From Flavobacterium sp. 245 (lineage in GTDB: Bacteria; Bacteroidota; Bacteroidia; Flavobacteriales; Flavobacteriaceae): a stretch of 64,000 bases of DNA. This document shows positions 55,766 to 64,000 of the stretch, in pieces. The notes beneath the pieces are model-generated. The model saw only the letters and a list, made by a program, of their open reading frames with translations. It was not told the origin of the DNA and made no database searches. The stretch is taken from contig NZ_SNXB01000009.1 of NCBI RefSeq assembly GCF_004362055.1, positions 72,941 through 136,940 on the forward strand, in the 5' to 3' direction. Position 1 is the stretch's first letter, and every line of letters begins with the position of its first letter. A program made the position numbers and the translations under genes.

Positions 55766-57058
55766 CTATTTTTTAGGTGCTTCTGCTTTTTTAAGCTTTA
55801 CTTTATCACCAGAATTCAAATCCTTAGAAACTGTTGTGTAAGGTCCTGTAATTACAACATCACCCGGTTTTAATCCAGACATTACTTCAATATTAGTGTC
55901 ATCTTGGATTCCTGTTTTAATGATTCTGATTTTAGCTTTATCTCCAACTTTTACAAAAACACATTCGAATTTTTTGTCACTTTTTGGAGCTGCTTTTTTG
56001 TCTTCGTTTGGATCTTCAACTTTAAAATCTTTTACAGCTGTAGTATCTGATTTTACTACAACAGAACTAATTGGCACTGCCAAAACATTTGTTTTTGTTG
56101 TTGTAATAATATCAACCGTTGCCGTCATTCCTGGTCGGAAAGGCGAATAAGTACTTGGTTTTCCATTCAATAAATCTTGATAAGATTCTTTTAAAATTCG
56201 AACTTTAACCTTAAAGTTAGTAACCTGATCAGAAGTTAAAGCAGTACTTGCTGAATTCGAAATACTGGTTACAATACCTTTGAATTTCTTTTTCAAATAG
56301 GCATCCACTTCAACATTTGCTTCGTCTCCAATTTTAATTTTAACAATATCATTTTCATTTACATTAACTTCAACCTCCATATTGTTAAGATTCGCAACTC
56401 TTAGAAGCTCTGTTCCAGCCATTTGTTGTGTTCCTAAAACACGTTCTCCTAATTCAACATTTAATACCGAAATTGTACCATCTGCCGGAGAATAAATGGT
56501 AGTACGCCCTAAATTGTCTCTCGCTTCATTTACAGATGCAGAGGCACTCTGAACATTATAATAAGAGCTTTGTCTAGTAGCTTTGGCAACTTCAAATGAC
56601 GCAATCGCTTTATCCCAGTCTGATTTTGAAATAACTCCTTTATCAAACAAGGTTTTATTACGCTCGTAATTCGCTTTTGCTTCTTTAAAACTAGCTTCAG
56701 ATTGTGTTAAGCCCGCTTTAGTTCCTGATAAATTTGAAACTGAACGATTATAACTTGAGGTATATAAATCTGGATTTATTTTAACTAATAAATCTCCTTT
56801 TTTTACAACCTGTCCTTCTTTAACATTAAGCAGAATAATTTCTCCCGAAACTTCTGGTGAAATTTTCACTTCAATTTCAGGCTGAATTTTTCCTGTTGCC
56901 GAAACCGTTTCGACAATTGTTGACGACACAACTTTTGAGATTTCTACTTCTTTTCCTTCATCCTTATTTCCTATAACTCCTGATTTCGACAAACCTATTA
57001 AGACTGCAATAATTATGATTGCGCCCCCAACTAAGAAATAAATTGTTTTTTTTGACAT
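55766..57058 (-). CDS. MacA/HlyD-type periplasmic adaptor protein
   Basis: A 430-residue membrane fusion protein that links an inner-membrane transporter to TolC. One N-terminal helix (about 6-24) precedes the lipoyl half-motifs (EVSGEIILLNVKEGQVVKKGDLLVKINP), a long alpha-hairpin (about 105-175), the second lipoyl half and beta-barrel domains, with a Lys/Ala-rich C-terminus. It lies 6 nt after the TolC-like gene. It is one of two adaptors in this operon; the other is at 58596. Confidence 0.93.
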   Translation of the reverse strand: MSKKTIYFLVGGAIIIIAVLIGLSKSGVIGNKDEGKEVEISKVVSSTIVETVSATGKIQPEIEVKISPEVSGEIILLNVKEGQVVKKGDLLVKINPDLYTSSYNRSVSNLSGTKAGLTQSEASFKEAKANYERNKTLFDKGVISKSDWDKAIASFEVAKATRQSSYYNVQSASASVNEARDNLGRTTIYSPADGTISVLNVELGERVLGTQQMAGTELLRVANLNNMEVEVNVNENDIVKIKIGDEANVEVDAYLKKKFKGIVTSISNSASTALTSDQVTNFKVKVRILKESYQDLLNGKPSTYSPFRPGMTATVDIITTTKTNVLAVPISSVVVKSDTTAVKDFKVEDPNEDKKAAPKSDKKFECVFVKVGDKAKIRIIKTGIQDDTNIEVMSGLKPGDVVITGPYTTVSKDLNSGDKVKLKKAEAPKK

Positions 57059-57064
57059 AGTAAA

Positions 57065-58516
57065 TTATTTTGCAGGAATTGGAACAATTGGAATTCCAAA
57101 ATAGAATTCAAGAATTTTTATTTTAAATATATAATCGTATTTCGTTCTGATAACATCAGACTGTGCATTTGTCAATAACGTTTGAGCCTGTGTAAAATCA
57201 AATGAATTCATCAATCCTACATCATACTTTTCTTTAGCATAATTGTAAGCCTGCTGTCTTGCCTCTAAAGTTACTGTTGCAGCTTCATACGTATTTAATG
57301 CCGCTTTTGCATTCGTAAAAGCAGTATATACGTTACGTTGCAAATCTAAACTTTTTTGTTCTAAATCTATTTTAGATTTCTCTAAACTTACTTTATTTCG
57401 TTCAACATTATTTCTAACAGAGAATCCATTAAAAATTGGAACAGAAAGCTGAAGACCAAAAGACTGTCCTTTATTATCATTAAACTGATCAAAAATTGGT
57501 TTTGCGCTTCCGGTAACAGTTGAATAATTATCAGTTAATACAGCTTGATTTGTTCCTTGAACATAACCTATTTGAGTAGTTGGATTTACCGGATCGATAA
57601 CTCTACCTGAAATAATATCCGAGTAACTTGCTCTTGTATTAAAGTTATAAAAAGCACTTAAAGTCGGCTGATATGCTCCTTTTGCAATTGCTACATTTTT
57701 CTCGGCAATTTCAAGATTGGTTTGTGCCAGTTTTAATTCGGTTCTTGTTTCTTTTGCTTTATTGTAAATATCAATTGGACTTTGTGCCATGATATTATTT
57801 TCATCTTTTGCATTTGTGTCATCAACAACGTCAAAATCTGCAAATTCTTTAAGCTGTAAAAGCTGTGCTAAACTCAATTTTGAGATCAACAAATTATTCT
57901 CAGAAACTGCAATATTTTGCTTGTCTGTTGCAATAGTAGCTTTTAAATCAAATAAATCACCACGCGGAATTGTTCCTGCACTAACCATTTCTTCTGAACG
58001 TTTTAAACGTTTTTCATCAATAGAAAGCTGTTCTGTTTTTATTTTAAAATCTTCTTTATAACCCAAAATCTGAAGAAAAGCATTCGCAACATTCAACGAA
58101 ACATCCTCTTGCATTTTCAATAATTGATATTGTGATGCAATAATAGCAAGTTTTGTTCGTCTGTATGTATTTTGGTTTTGCAGACCTCTGTAAATATCAA
58201 CTCCAGCACTTAAACCTACAGATGAATATTGAGTGGTCTGATTACGTAAAACTCCTGTAGTTACATCTTGATTTAAACCAATATTCCAAGAATGAGATGC
58301 ATTTCCGTTAACAGATGGAAGATATCTGCCAAATGCATCCTTTTTATTTATTTCAGCATTTTCAACATCTAATTCTGATACCTTTATTGTAATATTATTA
58401 TCCAATGCATATCTTACGCATTCCTCTAGTGTCCATTGTTTTGTCTGCGCTTGACCTGATAATCCAAATCCGAAAAGCATGGCAAAAACTAGACTATTTA
58501 TTTTATTTATTTTCAT
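57065..58516 (-). CDS. TolC-family outer-membrane efflux protein
   Basis: A 483-residue outer-membrane channel from ATG 58516 (MKINKINSLVFAMLFGFGLSGQAQ signal peptide). The frame upstream to 58561 adds 15 residues before the signal and is rejected. The opening QWTLEECVRYALDNNITIKVSELDVENAEI and the two OEP repeats with long coiled coils are typical. It should form the trimeric exit duct for the ABC transporter and adaptors of this operon. Confidence 0.94.
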   Translation of the reverse strand: MKINKINSLVFAMLFGFGLSGQAQTKQWTLEECVRYALDNNITIKVSELDVENAEINKKDAFGRYLPSVNGNASHSWNIGLNQDVTTGVLRNQTTQYSSVGLSAGVDIYRGLQNQNTYRRTKLAIIASQYQLLKMQEDVSLNVANAFLQILGYKEDFKIKTEQLSIDEKRLKRSEEMVSAGTIPRGDLFDLKATIATDKQNIAVSENNLLISKLSLAQLLQLKEFADFDVVDDTNAKDENNIMAQSPIDIYNKAKETRTELKLAQTNLEIAEKNVAIAKGAYQPTLSAFYNFNTRASYSDIISGRVIDPVNPTTQIGYVQGTNQAVLTDNYSTVTGSAKPIFDQFNDNKGQSFGLQLSVPIFNGFSVRNNVERNKVSLEKSKIDLEQKSLDLQRNVYTAFTNAKAALNTYEAATVTLEARQQAYNYAKEKYDVGLMNSFDFTQAQTLLTNAQSDVIRTKYDYIFKIKILEFYFGIPIVPIPAK

Positions 58517-58595
58517 ATATTTTGAATGAAGCACAGCAAACAAGCCATGCAAATTTAACATTTTAAAAACCCAAAAACTCCTTTAAATAATCAAA

Positions 58596-59717
58596 TTATT
58601 TTTTATCCTTATTTCCTTCGTTGATCAAACCTTGATTCCAGATTTTGATTTTATCAGAATCTTTAACACCGCTTTTGATCTGCACATAAATTCCGTCACT
58701 AACACCTAAAACTAAATCTCTTCTCTGAAATTTTTGTGGTGCCGTTTCTACTTCTACATAAGGTTTTTGAGTCTTTTTGTCAAACTGCACAAGTGATTCT
58801 TTAATAGCTAAAATTTTGTCTGCTTTTTCTAATATAATTGATGCGTTTGCACTTAATCCAGCTCTGATAAAAGTATCTCCTTTATTCTCTAGTTTTGCTT
58901 TTATTTCAAACTGAATAGCACCATTTTCTACAACACCTTTTGGCGCGATGTCTGTTAAAGTCGCGTCGAATTTTTTATTTTCAATAGCTCCAACTGTAAT
59001 CTCAATAGGCATTTTTTCTTTAATTTTACCTACTTCAGATTCATCGATTTTTCCAATAAAAATCATTCTTCCAACATCGGCTACGCTAGCAATTGTAGTT
59101 CCTTCGTTAAAATTATTACTTTCAATAACTTGATTTCCAACTTTTACGGGCACTTGCAATACCATTCCAGTAACAGTTGAACGAATTAATGTATTTGCAT
59201 AAGTCCCTAAAGATGTTGTTGTTCCTGTTTTAACAATATCTAAGCTTTGTTTTGCAGCCAAATAATTTTGTTTGGCTTGTTTGTAAGCCAATTGAGCTGC
59301 ATCAAAATCATTTGCAGAAATTACATCTTTATCAAAAAGCGTTTTTTGTCTTTGATAGATTTTCTCCTGATTATCTAGTGCAATTTTCGCAGTCTGTACT
59401 TGATTTTGAGTACTGCTTACATTCGACACATTGGCAACAACTCTAATTTTGGCAATCATATCACCGGCTTTAATTTTTTCTCCGGCTTTAATATAGACTT
59501 CTTCAATAATTCCTGAGATGTTTGGTTTGATTAGGACCTCTTCATCAGGCTGAATATTACCTGTTGCAATGGTATTTTTTACTATCGTTTTAATCTCTGC
59601 CTTTTCTGTTTGATAAACAATTGGCGACTCTTGATTTTTTGCATACAAATAATAAAGTGCACCAAAGAAAACTATTGCAATAAAGATTAAAATGGTTACG
59701 GTTACTCCTTTTTTCAT
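58596..59717 (-). CDS. HlyD-family periplasmic adaptor protein
   Basis: A 373-residue membrane fusion protein with an N-terminal helix (about 5-24), a lipoyl half-motif (NISGIIEEVYIKAGEKIKAGDMIAKI), a shorter alpha-hairpin and the rest of the adaptor fold, ending NKDKK. It differs from the adaptor at 55766 in length and sequence, so it is not a recent duplicate. It is located between the permeases and the TolC gene. Confidence 0.93.
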   Translation of the reverse strand: MKKGVTVTILIFIAIVFFGALYYLYAKNQESPIVYQTEKAEIKTIVKNTIATGNIQPDEEVLIKPNISGIIEEVYIKAGEKIKAGDMIAKIRVVANVSNVSSTQNQVQTAKIALDNQEKIYQRQKTLFDKDVISANDFDAAQLAYKQAKQNYLAAKQSLDIVKTGTTTSLGTYANTLIRSTVTGMVLQVPVKVGNQVIESNNFNEGTTIASVADVGRMIFIGKIDESEVGKIKEKMPIEITVGAIENKKFDATLTDIAPKGVVENGAIQFEIKAKLENKGDTFIRAGLSANASIILEKADKILAIKESLVQFDKKTQKPYVEVETAPQKFQRRDLVLGVSDGIYVQIKSGVKDSDKIKIWNQGLINEGNKDKK

Positions 59718-59756
59718 TTTGTTTTTGGTTTAATCGATTATATTTTGATTGATAAT

Positions 59757-61022
59757 TTATTCTGTTCGCAAAGCGTCAACTGGCTTCACATTAATTGCGG
59801 TCTGTGCTGGAATAAATCCAGCCAGCAAACCTGAACCCACTAATATTAATAAGGCAACAAATACAACTCCTAAATCTACACTTGGACTCGAAAACATGGT
59901 ATTACTGTCTGCCGGCATCGAATCTAAAATCATATTTAAAACAGCAATAATTCCGGTGGCGACTGCAATTCCCAGCATTCCTGAAATAATAGTCAAAAAG
60001 ATAGATTCTGATAAAATTTGTCCTCGAATAGCCGCCGGAGTTGCCCCTAAAGCTCTGCGAATTCCAATTTCTTTTGTACGCTCTTTAACTACAATAAGCA
60101 TAATATTTGAAATCCCGATTACTCCAGAAATCAGAACCAGGGTCCCAACAAAATAAGCAATGATTTTCAAGATGTTAAATAAACTCTGAACTTTATTAAA
60201 CTGCTCATATAAATCAAAATTACCAACAGCTCTGTCATCTGCAGGATTTATAGAGTGTAATGCTTTAATTATTTCGAGAATTTTCGGTTTCAAATCGGTA
60301 ATAGAAGTTTCATCTTTTGCAGTAATTGCCATCCATCCCACTTTATCTCCATAGTTAAATGCCTGCTGAAAAGTGGTAAACGGAATAAATATATTTTTTT
60401 GCTCTTGCTCTGCATTTCCTCCTTGCTGTTTCGATTTATAAATCCCAACAACCATAAAGTTTATTCCATTGATTTTAATATAAGTTCCAATAGACTCTTC
60501 TTCTTTTCCATAAAGTTCACTAATCACCCCTTTACCAATTACGCAAACCTTCCTTTTATCTTCAATATCCTGCTGGTTTACAAACCTTCCTTTTATAATA
60601 TCCATTGGCTGTTGTTTAATCAGCTCTGGATAATCTCCATAAATGGTAAATGATGATGTTTTTGTACCTCTAACCACATTATTAGTTCCGTTAAAATCAC
60701 CTAGTTGATTTCGTGGTGAAACATATAACAAATCAGGCAAAGCAGCTCTTAAAGCAGCAACATCGCTATTTCTAAAATCATATCTACGGGTTTTTGGCAA
60801 TCCTTTATATGCTTTTGAAGTCGTCTGACTCCACATAAACATGGTATTTGTGGCAATTCCGTCAAAACCTTTTTTAATTCCATTTTCCAGACCATTTCCT
60901 GCAGCTAGCAAAATCACCAAAATGAAGATACCCCAAAAAACACCAAAAGCCGTCAAGATTGTCCTGAAAGGATTTGCAGTCAATGCCTGTAAAATTTCGT
61001 CCCAATTATCTTTCTTAAACAT
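59757..61022 (-). CDS. MacB-like ABC transporter permease
   Basis: A 421-residue permease of the MacB/FtsX type: N-terminal helix (about 20-40), a ~230-residue periplasmic MacB_PCD domain, then three helices of the FtsX module (about 288-310, 337-360 and 382-402) with VKERTKEIGIRRALGATP between the first two. It has no ATPase domain and relies on the protein at 62262. It is paralogous to the permease at 61025 and 2 nt from it. Confidence 0.93.
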   Translation of the reverse strand: MFKKDNWDEILQALTANPFRTILTAFGVFWGIFILVILLAAGNGLENGIKKGFDGIATNTMFMWSQTTSKAYKGLPKTRRYDFRNSDVAALRAALPDLLYVSPRNQLGDFNGTNNVVRGTKTSSFTIYGDYPELIKQQPMDIIKGRFVNQQDIEDKRKVCVIGKGVISELYGKEEESIGTYIKINGINFMVVGIYKSKQQGGNAEQEQKNIFIPFTTFQQAFNYGDKVGWMAITAKDETSITDLKPKILEIIKALHSINPADDRAVGNFDLYEQFNKVQSLFNILKIIAYFVGTLVLISGVIGISNIMLIVVKERTKEIGIRRALGATPAAIRGQILSESIFLTIISGMLGIAVATGIIAVLNMILDSMPADSNTMFSSPSVDLGVVFVALLILVGSGLLAGFIPAQTAINVKPVDALRTE

Positions 61023-61024
61023 AA

Positions 61025-62269
61025 TTATTCGTCTCTAAGTGCTACAATAGGTTTAATTTTGGCTGCTCTGTATGCCGGAAAAAAACCAGCCAGTGCGCCT
61101 GCAAAAACAAGTAAAACAAGTGTTGTCAATGCTACACTGAAATCTACTTCAGGATTTCTAAAATATTCACTCTGTACCAGTGGCCCAACTAATTCCAACA
61201 GCAATAAACTTGCTAATAATCCAACGAAACCTGCAATTGTCGTAATAAAAATGGATTCATGCAGTATCATTGTAATAATAGAAAATGGCGATGCACCTAA
61301 TGCTTTTCGAATTCCAATTTCTTTCGTTCTTTCTTTTACGATGATTAACATGATGTTACTCACGCCAACAACTCCAGCAATAATGGTACAAATACCCACC
61401 CACCAAAAGAACAATCTTATATATAAATTTAAATCATAAAATTGTTTTGCGTCTTTTACTGAATTATATGCACCAATTCCACTATCATCCTCTGGCGCGA
61501 CCATATTTTTACTTTTAAGCAAATCCTTTAAATCCTGAGTAAATTTTTCAGATTGTGCCAGCGCTTCATCGTAATCATTTGTCTTTTTCAATGTAAAAAA
61601 CATATTACTGATTTTGTCACCTGCTCCAAAGGCCCTTTGTACTGTACTTAAAGGCAAATAAGCTCTTGCTTCTTCTCGTTCTCCTCCTGGATCTGTAAAA
61701 ACACCTATTACTTTAAAATTGATATTGTTGATTTGTATTTCTTTTCCGAGCGCATCCTGATCTTTAAACAAATCGGTCTTTATTTTCATACCAATGGTAG
61801 CTACCTTTTCATTGTTTTCTAAGTCTTTACTATTAACATAACGCCCTTGAACAATCACAAGATTTTCAACCTGACCATAATCAGGATTGACACCTCTGTA
61901 TTGATAATTTCCGTTTTCTTTACCGTAAGCAAATTGTGCTCCCCAATAATTCTGTGTCGAGGCTCTTAAATCCAGCTTATCTTCAAACTTTTGAACAGAT
62001 TGCGAATAATCACTATTTCGAAACTGAATTTGTCTTCCCGGATTTAGTCCTTTATACTCTTTTGTTGTTGTCCCAGACCAAACCTCTATAATTCCTGCGG
62101 CATCTCTTTCAAACTGTTTTTCAATACCATTTTGAAGTCCTTTTCCCGCCCCCAGCAAAATCACCAAAATAAAAATTCCCGATGCAACTGAAACTCCAGT
62201 CAAAAATGTACGCAGCCGGTTTTTGGAGATTGCTTCAAATATTTCTTGCCAACGCTCAATATTAAACAT
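61025..62269 (-). CDS. MacB-like ABC transporter permease
   Basis: A 414-residue permease with the same plan as its neighbour: N-terminal helix, MacB_PCD periplasmic domain, and an FtsX module with VKERTKEIGIRKALGASP. It overlaps the ATPase gene by 8 nt and is followed 2 nt later by the second permease, so the three are one translation unit. A heterodimer of the two permeases over two copies of the ATPase is the likely arrangement (inference). Confidence 0.93.
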   Translation of the reverse strand: MFNIERWQEIFEAISKNRLRTFLTGVSVASGIFILVILLGAGKGLQNGIEKQFERDAAGIIEVWSGTTTKEYKGLNPGRQIQFRNSDYSQSVQKFEDKLDLRASTQNYWGAQFAYGKENGNYQYRGVNPDYGQVENLVIVQGRYVNSKDLENNEKVATIGMKIKTDLFKDQDALGKEIQINNINFKVIGVFTDPGGEREEARAYLPLSTVQRAFGAGDKISNMFFTLKKTNDYDEALAQSEKFTQDLKDLLKSKNMVAPEDDSGIGAYNSVKDAKQFYDLNLYIRLFFWWVGICTIIAGVVGVSNIMLIIVKERTKEIGIRKALGASPFSIITMILHESIFITTIAGFVGLLASLLLLELVGPLVQSEYFRNPEVDFSVALTTLVLLVFAGALAGFFPAYRAAKIKPIVALRDE

Positions 62270-62963
62270 AAGATGAAGCTCTAACTTGTTCTACTTTTTT
62301 ATCATCGATAATTAATCCGTCTTTCAGGACCACATTTCTCTTGCACATCGCGGCAATGTCTGGTTCGTGTGTAACGATCAAAATAGTTTTACCTTCATCG
62401 TTAATTCCTTGAATAAGTTCCATTACTTCATAAGAAGTTTTAGTATCCAAAGCTCCTGTAGGCTCATCTGCAAGCAATACTTTTGGATTTGAGGCTAATG
62501 CTCTTGCGATTGCAACACGCTGTTTTTGACCTCCAGAAAGTTCATTTGGCAAATGGTGCGAATGCGAACCCAAACCAACTTTCTCTAAGTATTTCATTGC
62601 AATATCATAGCGTTCTTTTCTTTTTATTCCTTGATAATATAACGGCATTGCCACATTATCAAGTGCACTTTTATAATTGATCAAATTAAAAGATTGAAAA
62701 ACAAATCCTAAAAATTTGTTGCGATATTTTGAAGCTATCGTTTCGTTCAATTTTTTAATTGGAGTTTTATCTAAAGTATAACTTCCTGAATCAGCCTCAT
62801 CTAAAATTCCTAAAATATTTAGAAGCGTAGATTTTCCTGACCCCGAAGATCCCATGATCGCTACAAGCTCACCTTCTTCAATATTAAAATTTATCCCTTT
62901 TAACACATGCAGTTCTGAACTTCCCATTTTATAGGATTTATGCAAATCTTTTATTTCAATCAT
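62262..62963 (-). CDS. MacB/LolD-type ABC transporter ATPase
   Basis: A 233-residue ATP-binding subunit that powers the two permeases. Walker A MGSSGSGKSTLLN is near 35-47, the Q-loop is in GFVFQSFNLI, the signature LSGGQKQRVAIARALA is near 141-156, and Walker B VLLADEPTGALD follows. This pattern is standard for MacB-, LolD- and FtsE-like ATPases. It is the first gene of the eight-gene minus-strand series. Confidence 0.95.
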   Translation of the reverse strand: MIEIKDLHKSYKMGSSELHVLKGINFNIEEGELVAIMGSSGSGKSTLLNILGILDEADSGSYTLDKTPIKKLNETIASKYRNKFLGFVFQSFNLINYKSALDNVAMPLYYQGIKRKERYDIAMKYLEKVGLGSHSHHLPNELSGGQKQRVAIARALASNPKVLLADEPTGALDTKTSYEVMELIQGINDEGKTILIVTHEPDIAAMCKRNVVLKDGLIIDDKKVEQVRASSYV

Positions 62964-63140
62964 GGTATTGTTAATTTTTTAAACAATAATAATATTTTTT
63001 ATAAGTAAATTATGATAACAAAACGTTAATAATTACATTTTAATATTTAAATAAGACGGCGTACTTTTCTAATTGTTACACTTTTTTAAGATTATTTAAT
63101 TGTTTTCTTAATTTTGTTATGACTTTAAAAAATTATACCA

Positions 63141-64000
63141 ATGAAGTTTACTTCAATTTTCGCTCTATTTACGGCTGTTACATTACTTTACAGTTGTTCA
63201 ACATCACAAAAACTAGAAACTTTAAAACCGGAGCCGGACGACGCCAGTCCGCTAGTTTATGATGCAAATCCGTCTTTTATTAATTTACCGATAACTGTAA
63301 AACTGCCTGATATTGAAAATCAGACAAACGCACTTTTAAATGGGCTTATTTATAAAGACAATAATATTGAAGATGATGATATCGAAATGAAAATATGGAA
63401 ACAGGCTCCAATAAAAATTCAGAATGATCCTGCATCGCCAGACAAAAAGATAAAAACAGTTCTCCCTTTAAAGGCAACTATTAAATACCGAATTGGAACA
63501 AAAAAATTAGGCGTGGAGCTATATGATACGCGCGAATTTAATTTAAATGGCGTCATCACTTTATCAAGCGATGTAGCTCTGACAAATTGGAAACTAAACA
63601 CTAAAACTGAATTCAAATCATTAGATTGGAACGAAAGCCCAACTATGACGGTTTTTGGAAAAAATATGCCAATTACGTATTTGATAAACCCTGCAATTTC
63701 TATTTTTAAATCTAAAATCGAGAAAAAAATAGACGAGGCTATCGAAAAATCAATGGATTTTAAGCCGAATGTTTTATCAGCATTAGAAAAAATCTGCACG
63801 CCGTTTCAAATGAGCGACACTTATGAAAGCTGGTTACGAATTGTTCCAATCGAAGTTTATTCGACAAATGCGAAACTAAAAAACGATTCCTTTTTGTTAG
63901 ACATGGGAATGAAATGCAACATGGAAACAATTGTTGGCAAACAACCTGACTCGAAATTCAATGCCAGTAAAATTGTTTTAAAACCTGTTACTAAAATTCC
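63141..64000 (+). CDS. DUF4403 lipoprotein, partial (runs off the right edge)
   Basis: An open frame from ATG 63141 continues to the last base, giving at least 286 residues. The lipoprotein signal TLLYSC places Cys19 at the mature start. The following YDANPSFINLPITVKLPDIENQTNALLNGLIY and the repeated beta-strand region match the DUF4403 family (about 450-500 residues in full). A -7-like box TAATTTTG lies at 63109-63116. The gene is divergent from the export operon. Function is unknown; the strand pattern suggests a lipid-binding fold. Confidence 0.88.
   Translation, partial: MKFTSIFALFTAVTLLYSCSTSQKLETLKPEPDDASPLVYDANPSFINLPITVKLPDIENQTNALLNGLIYKDNNIEDDDIEMKIWKQAPIKIQNDPASPDKKIKTVLPLKATIKYRIGTKKLGVELYDTREFNLNGVITLSSDVALTNWKLNTKTEFKSLDWNESPTMTVFGKNMPITYLINPAISIFKSKIEKKIDEAIEKSMDFKPNVLSALEKICTPFQMSDTYESWLRIVPIEVYSTNAKLKNDSFLLDMGMKCNMETIVGKQPDSKFNASKIVLKPVTKI

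Noticed and set aside
59749..61439. Long plus-strand open frames opposite the permease genes
   Set aside because: They are antisense shadows of MacB-like genes, with no start signals and low-complexity Ile/Thr/Pro-rich translations.

Overview
The window is about 34% GC by eye and reads as the chromosome of a Flavobacteriaceae member, most likely Flavobacterium. Supporting signs are type IX secretion (T9SS) type B sorting domains, a PorP/SprF protein, Bacteroidota-type promoters (TTG, then 18-19 nt, then TAnnTTTG), DUF4270, DUF6089, DUF6268, DUF4907 and DUF4403 proteins, a folK-deoxynucleoside kinase fusion, and a scarcity of Shine-Dalgarno sequences. Most of it is ordinary core genome. I see no prophage, insertion sequence with transposase, CRISPR array or rRNA.

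Layout. 1-523: an octamer tandem array cut by the window edge, a palindrome, then tRNA-Leu(UAA) and tRNA-Gly(GCC) on the minus strand with a promoter and terminator. 524-4333: mutS, a DUF1573 protein and a SpoU methyltransferase. 4439-9706: two paralogous secreted lectin/Ig-like proteins with T9SS type B C-termini. 9791-18962: folK-dNK fusion, a carboxypeptidase-regulatory-domain protein, sppA with an alpha/beta hydrolase, a large AsmA protein and a GT9 glycosyltransferase. 19214-24144: DUF2797, GH3, two small membrane proteins, a repeat-rich spacer and serB. 24312-27839: an alternating run of VOC-fold and SRPBCC proteins beside a GlxA-like AraC regulator. 28168-35289: two lipoproteins (one an L,D-transpeptidase), the tig-clpP-clpX protein quality-control set, a holin-family membrane protein, a hydrolase and pdxJ.

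35407-43841 is an envelope-biogenesis run: CBS protein, nadK, DUF6089, uppS, bamA, two Skp/OmpH chaperones and murI. 43846-46413 is a DUF4270 lipoprotein with an outer-membrane barrel. 46644-50790 looks like one sensory operon: DUF6268 barrel, Kelch lipoprotein, DUF4907 lipoprotein, LytS-like kinase, LytTR regulator. 50802-54802 holds gamma-carbonic anhydrase, PorP/SprF, an Nfu scaffold with a duplicated N-domain, a helical acidic protein and MscS. 54811-62963 is a minus-strand MacAB/TolC-type export operon (one ATPase, two permeases, two adaptors, one TolC) ending in a small membrane protein and tsaB. A DUF4403 lipoprotein runs off the right edge.

The least explained content is intergenic. 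There are octamer arrays with a CTTAG core at five places, a second AT-rich repeat family at two places, a heptamer array of 21 units that supplies the end of a gene, a MITE-like element with inverted ends, and two copies of a structured element whose sequences differ while their stems are kept. The last is the best candidate for a non-coding RNA family.
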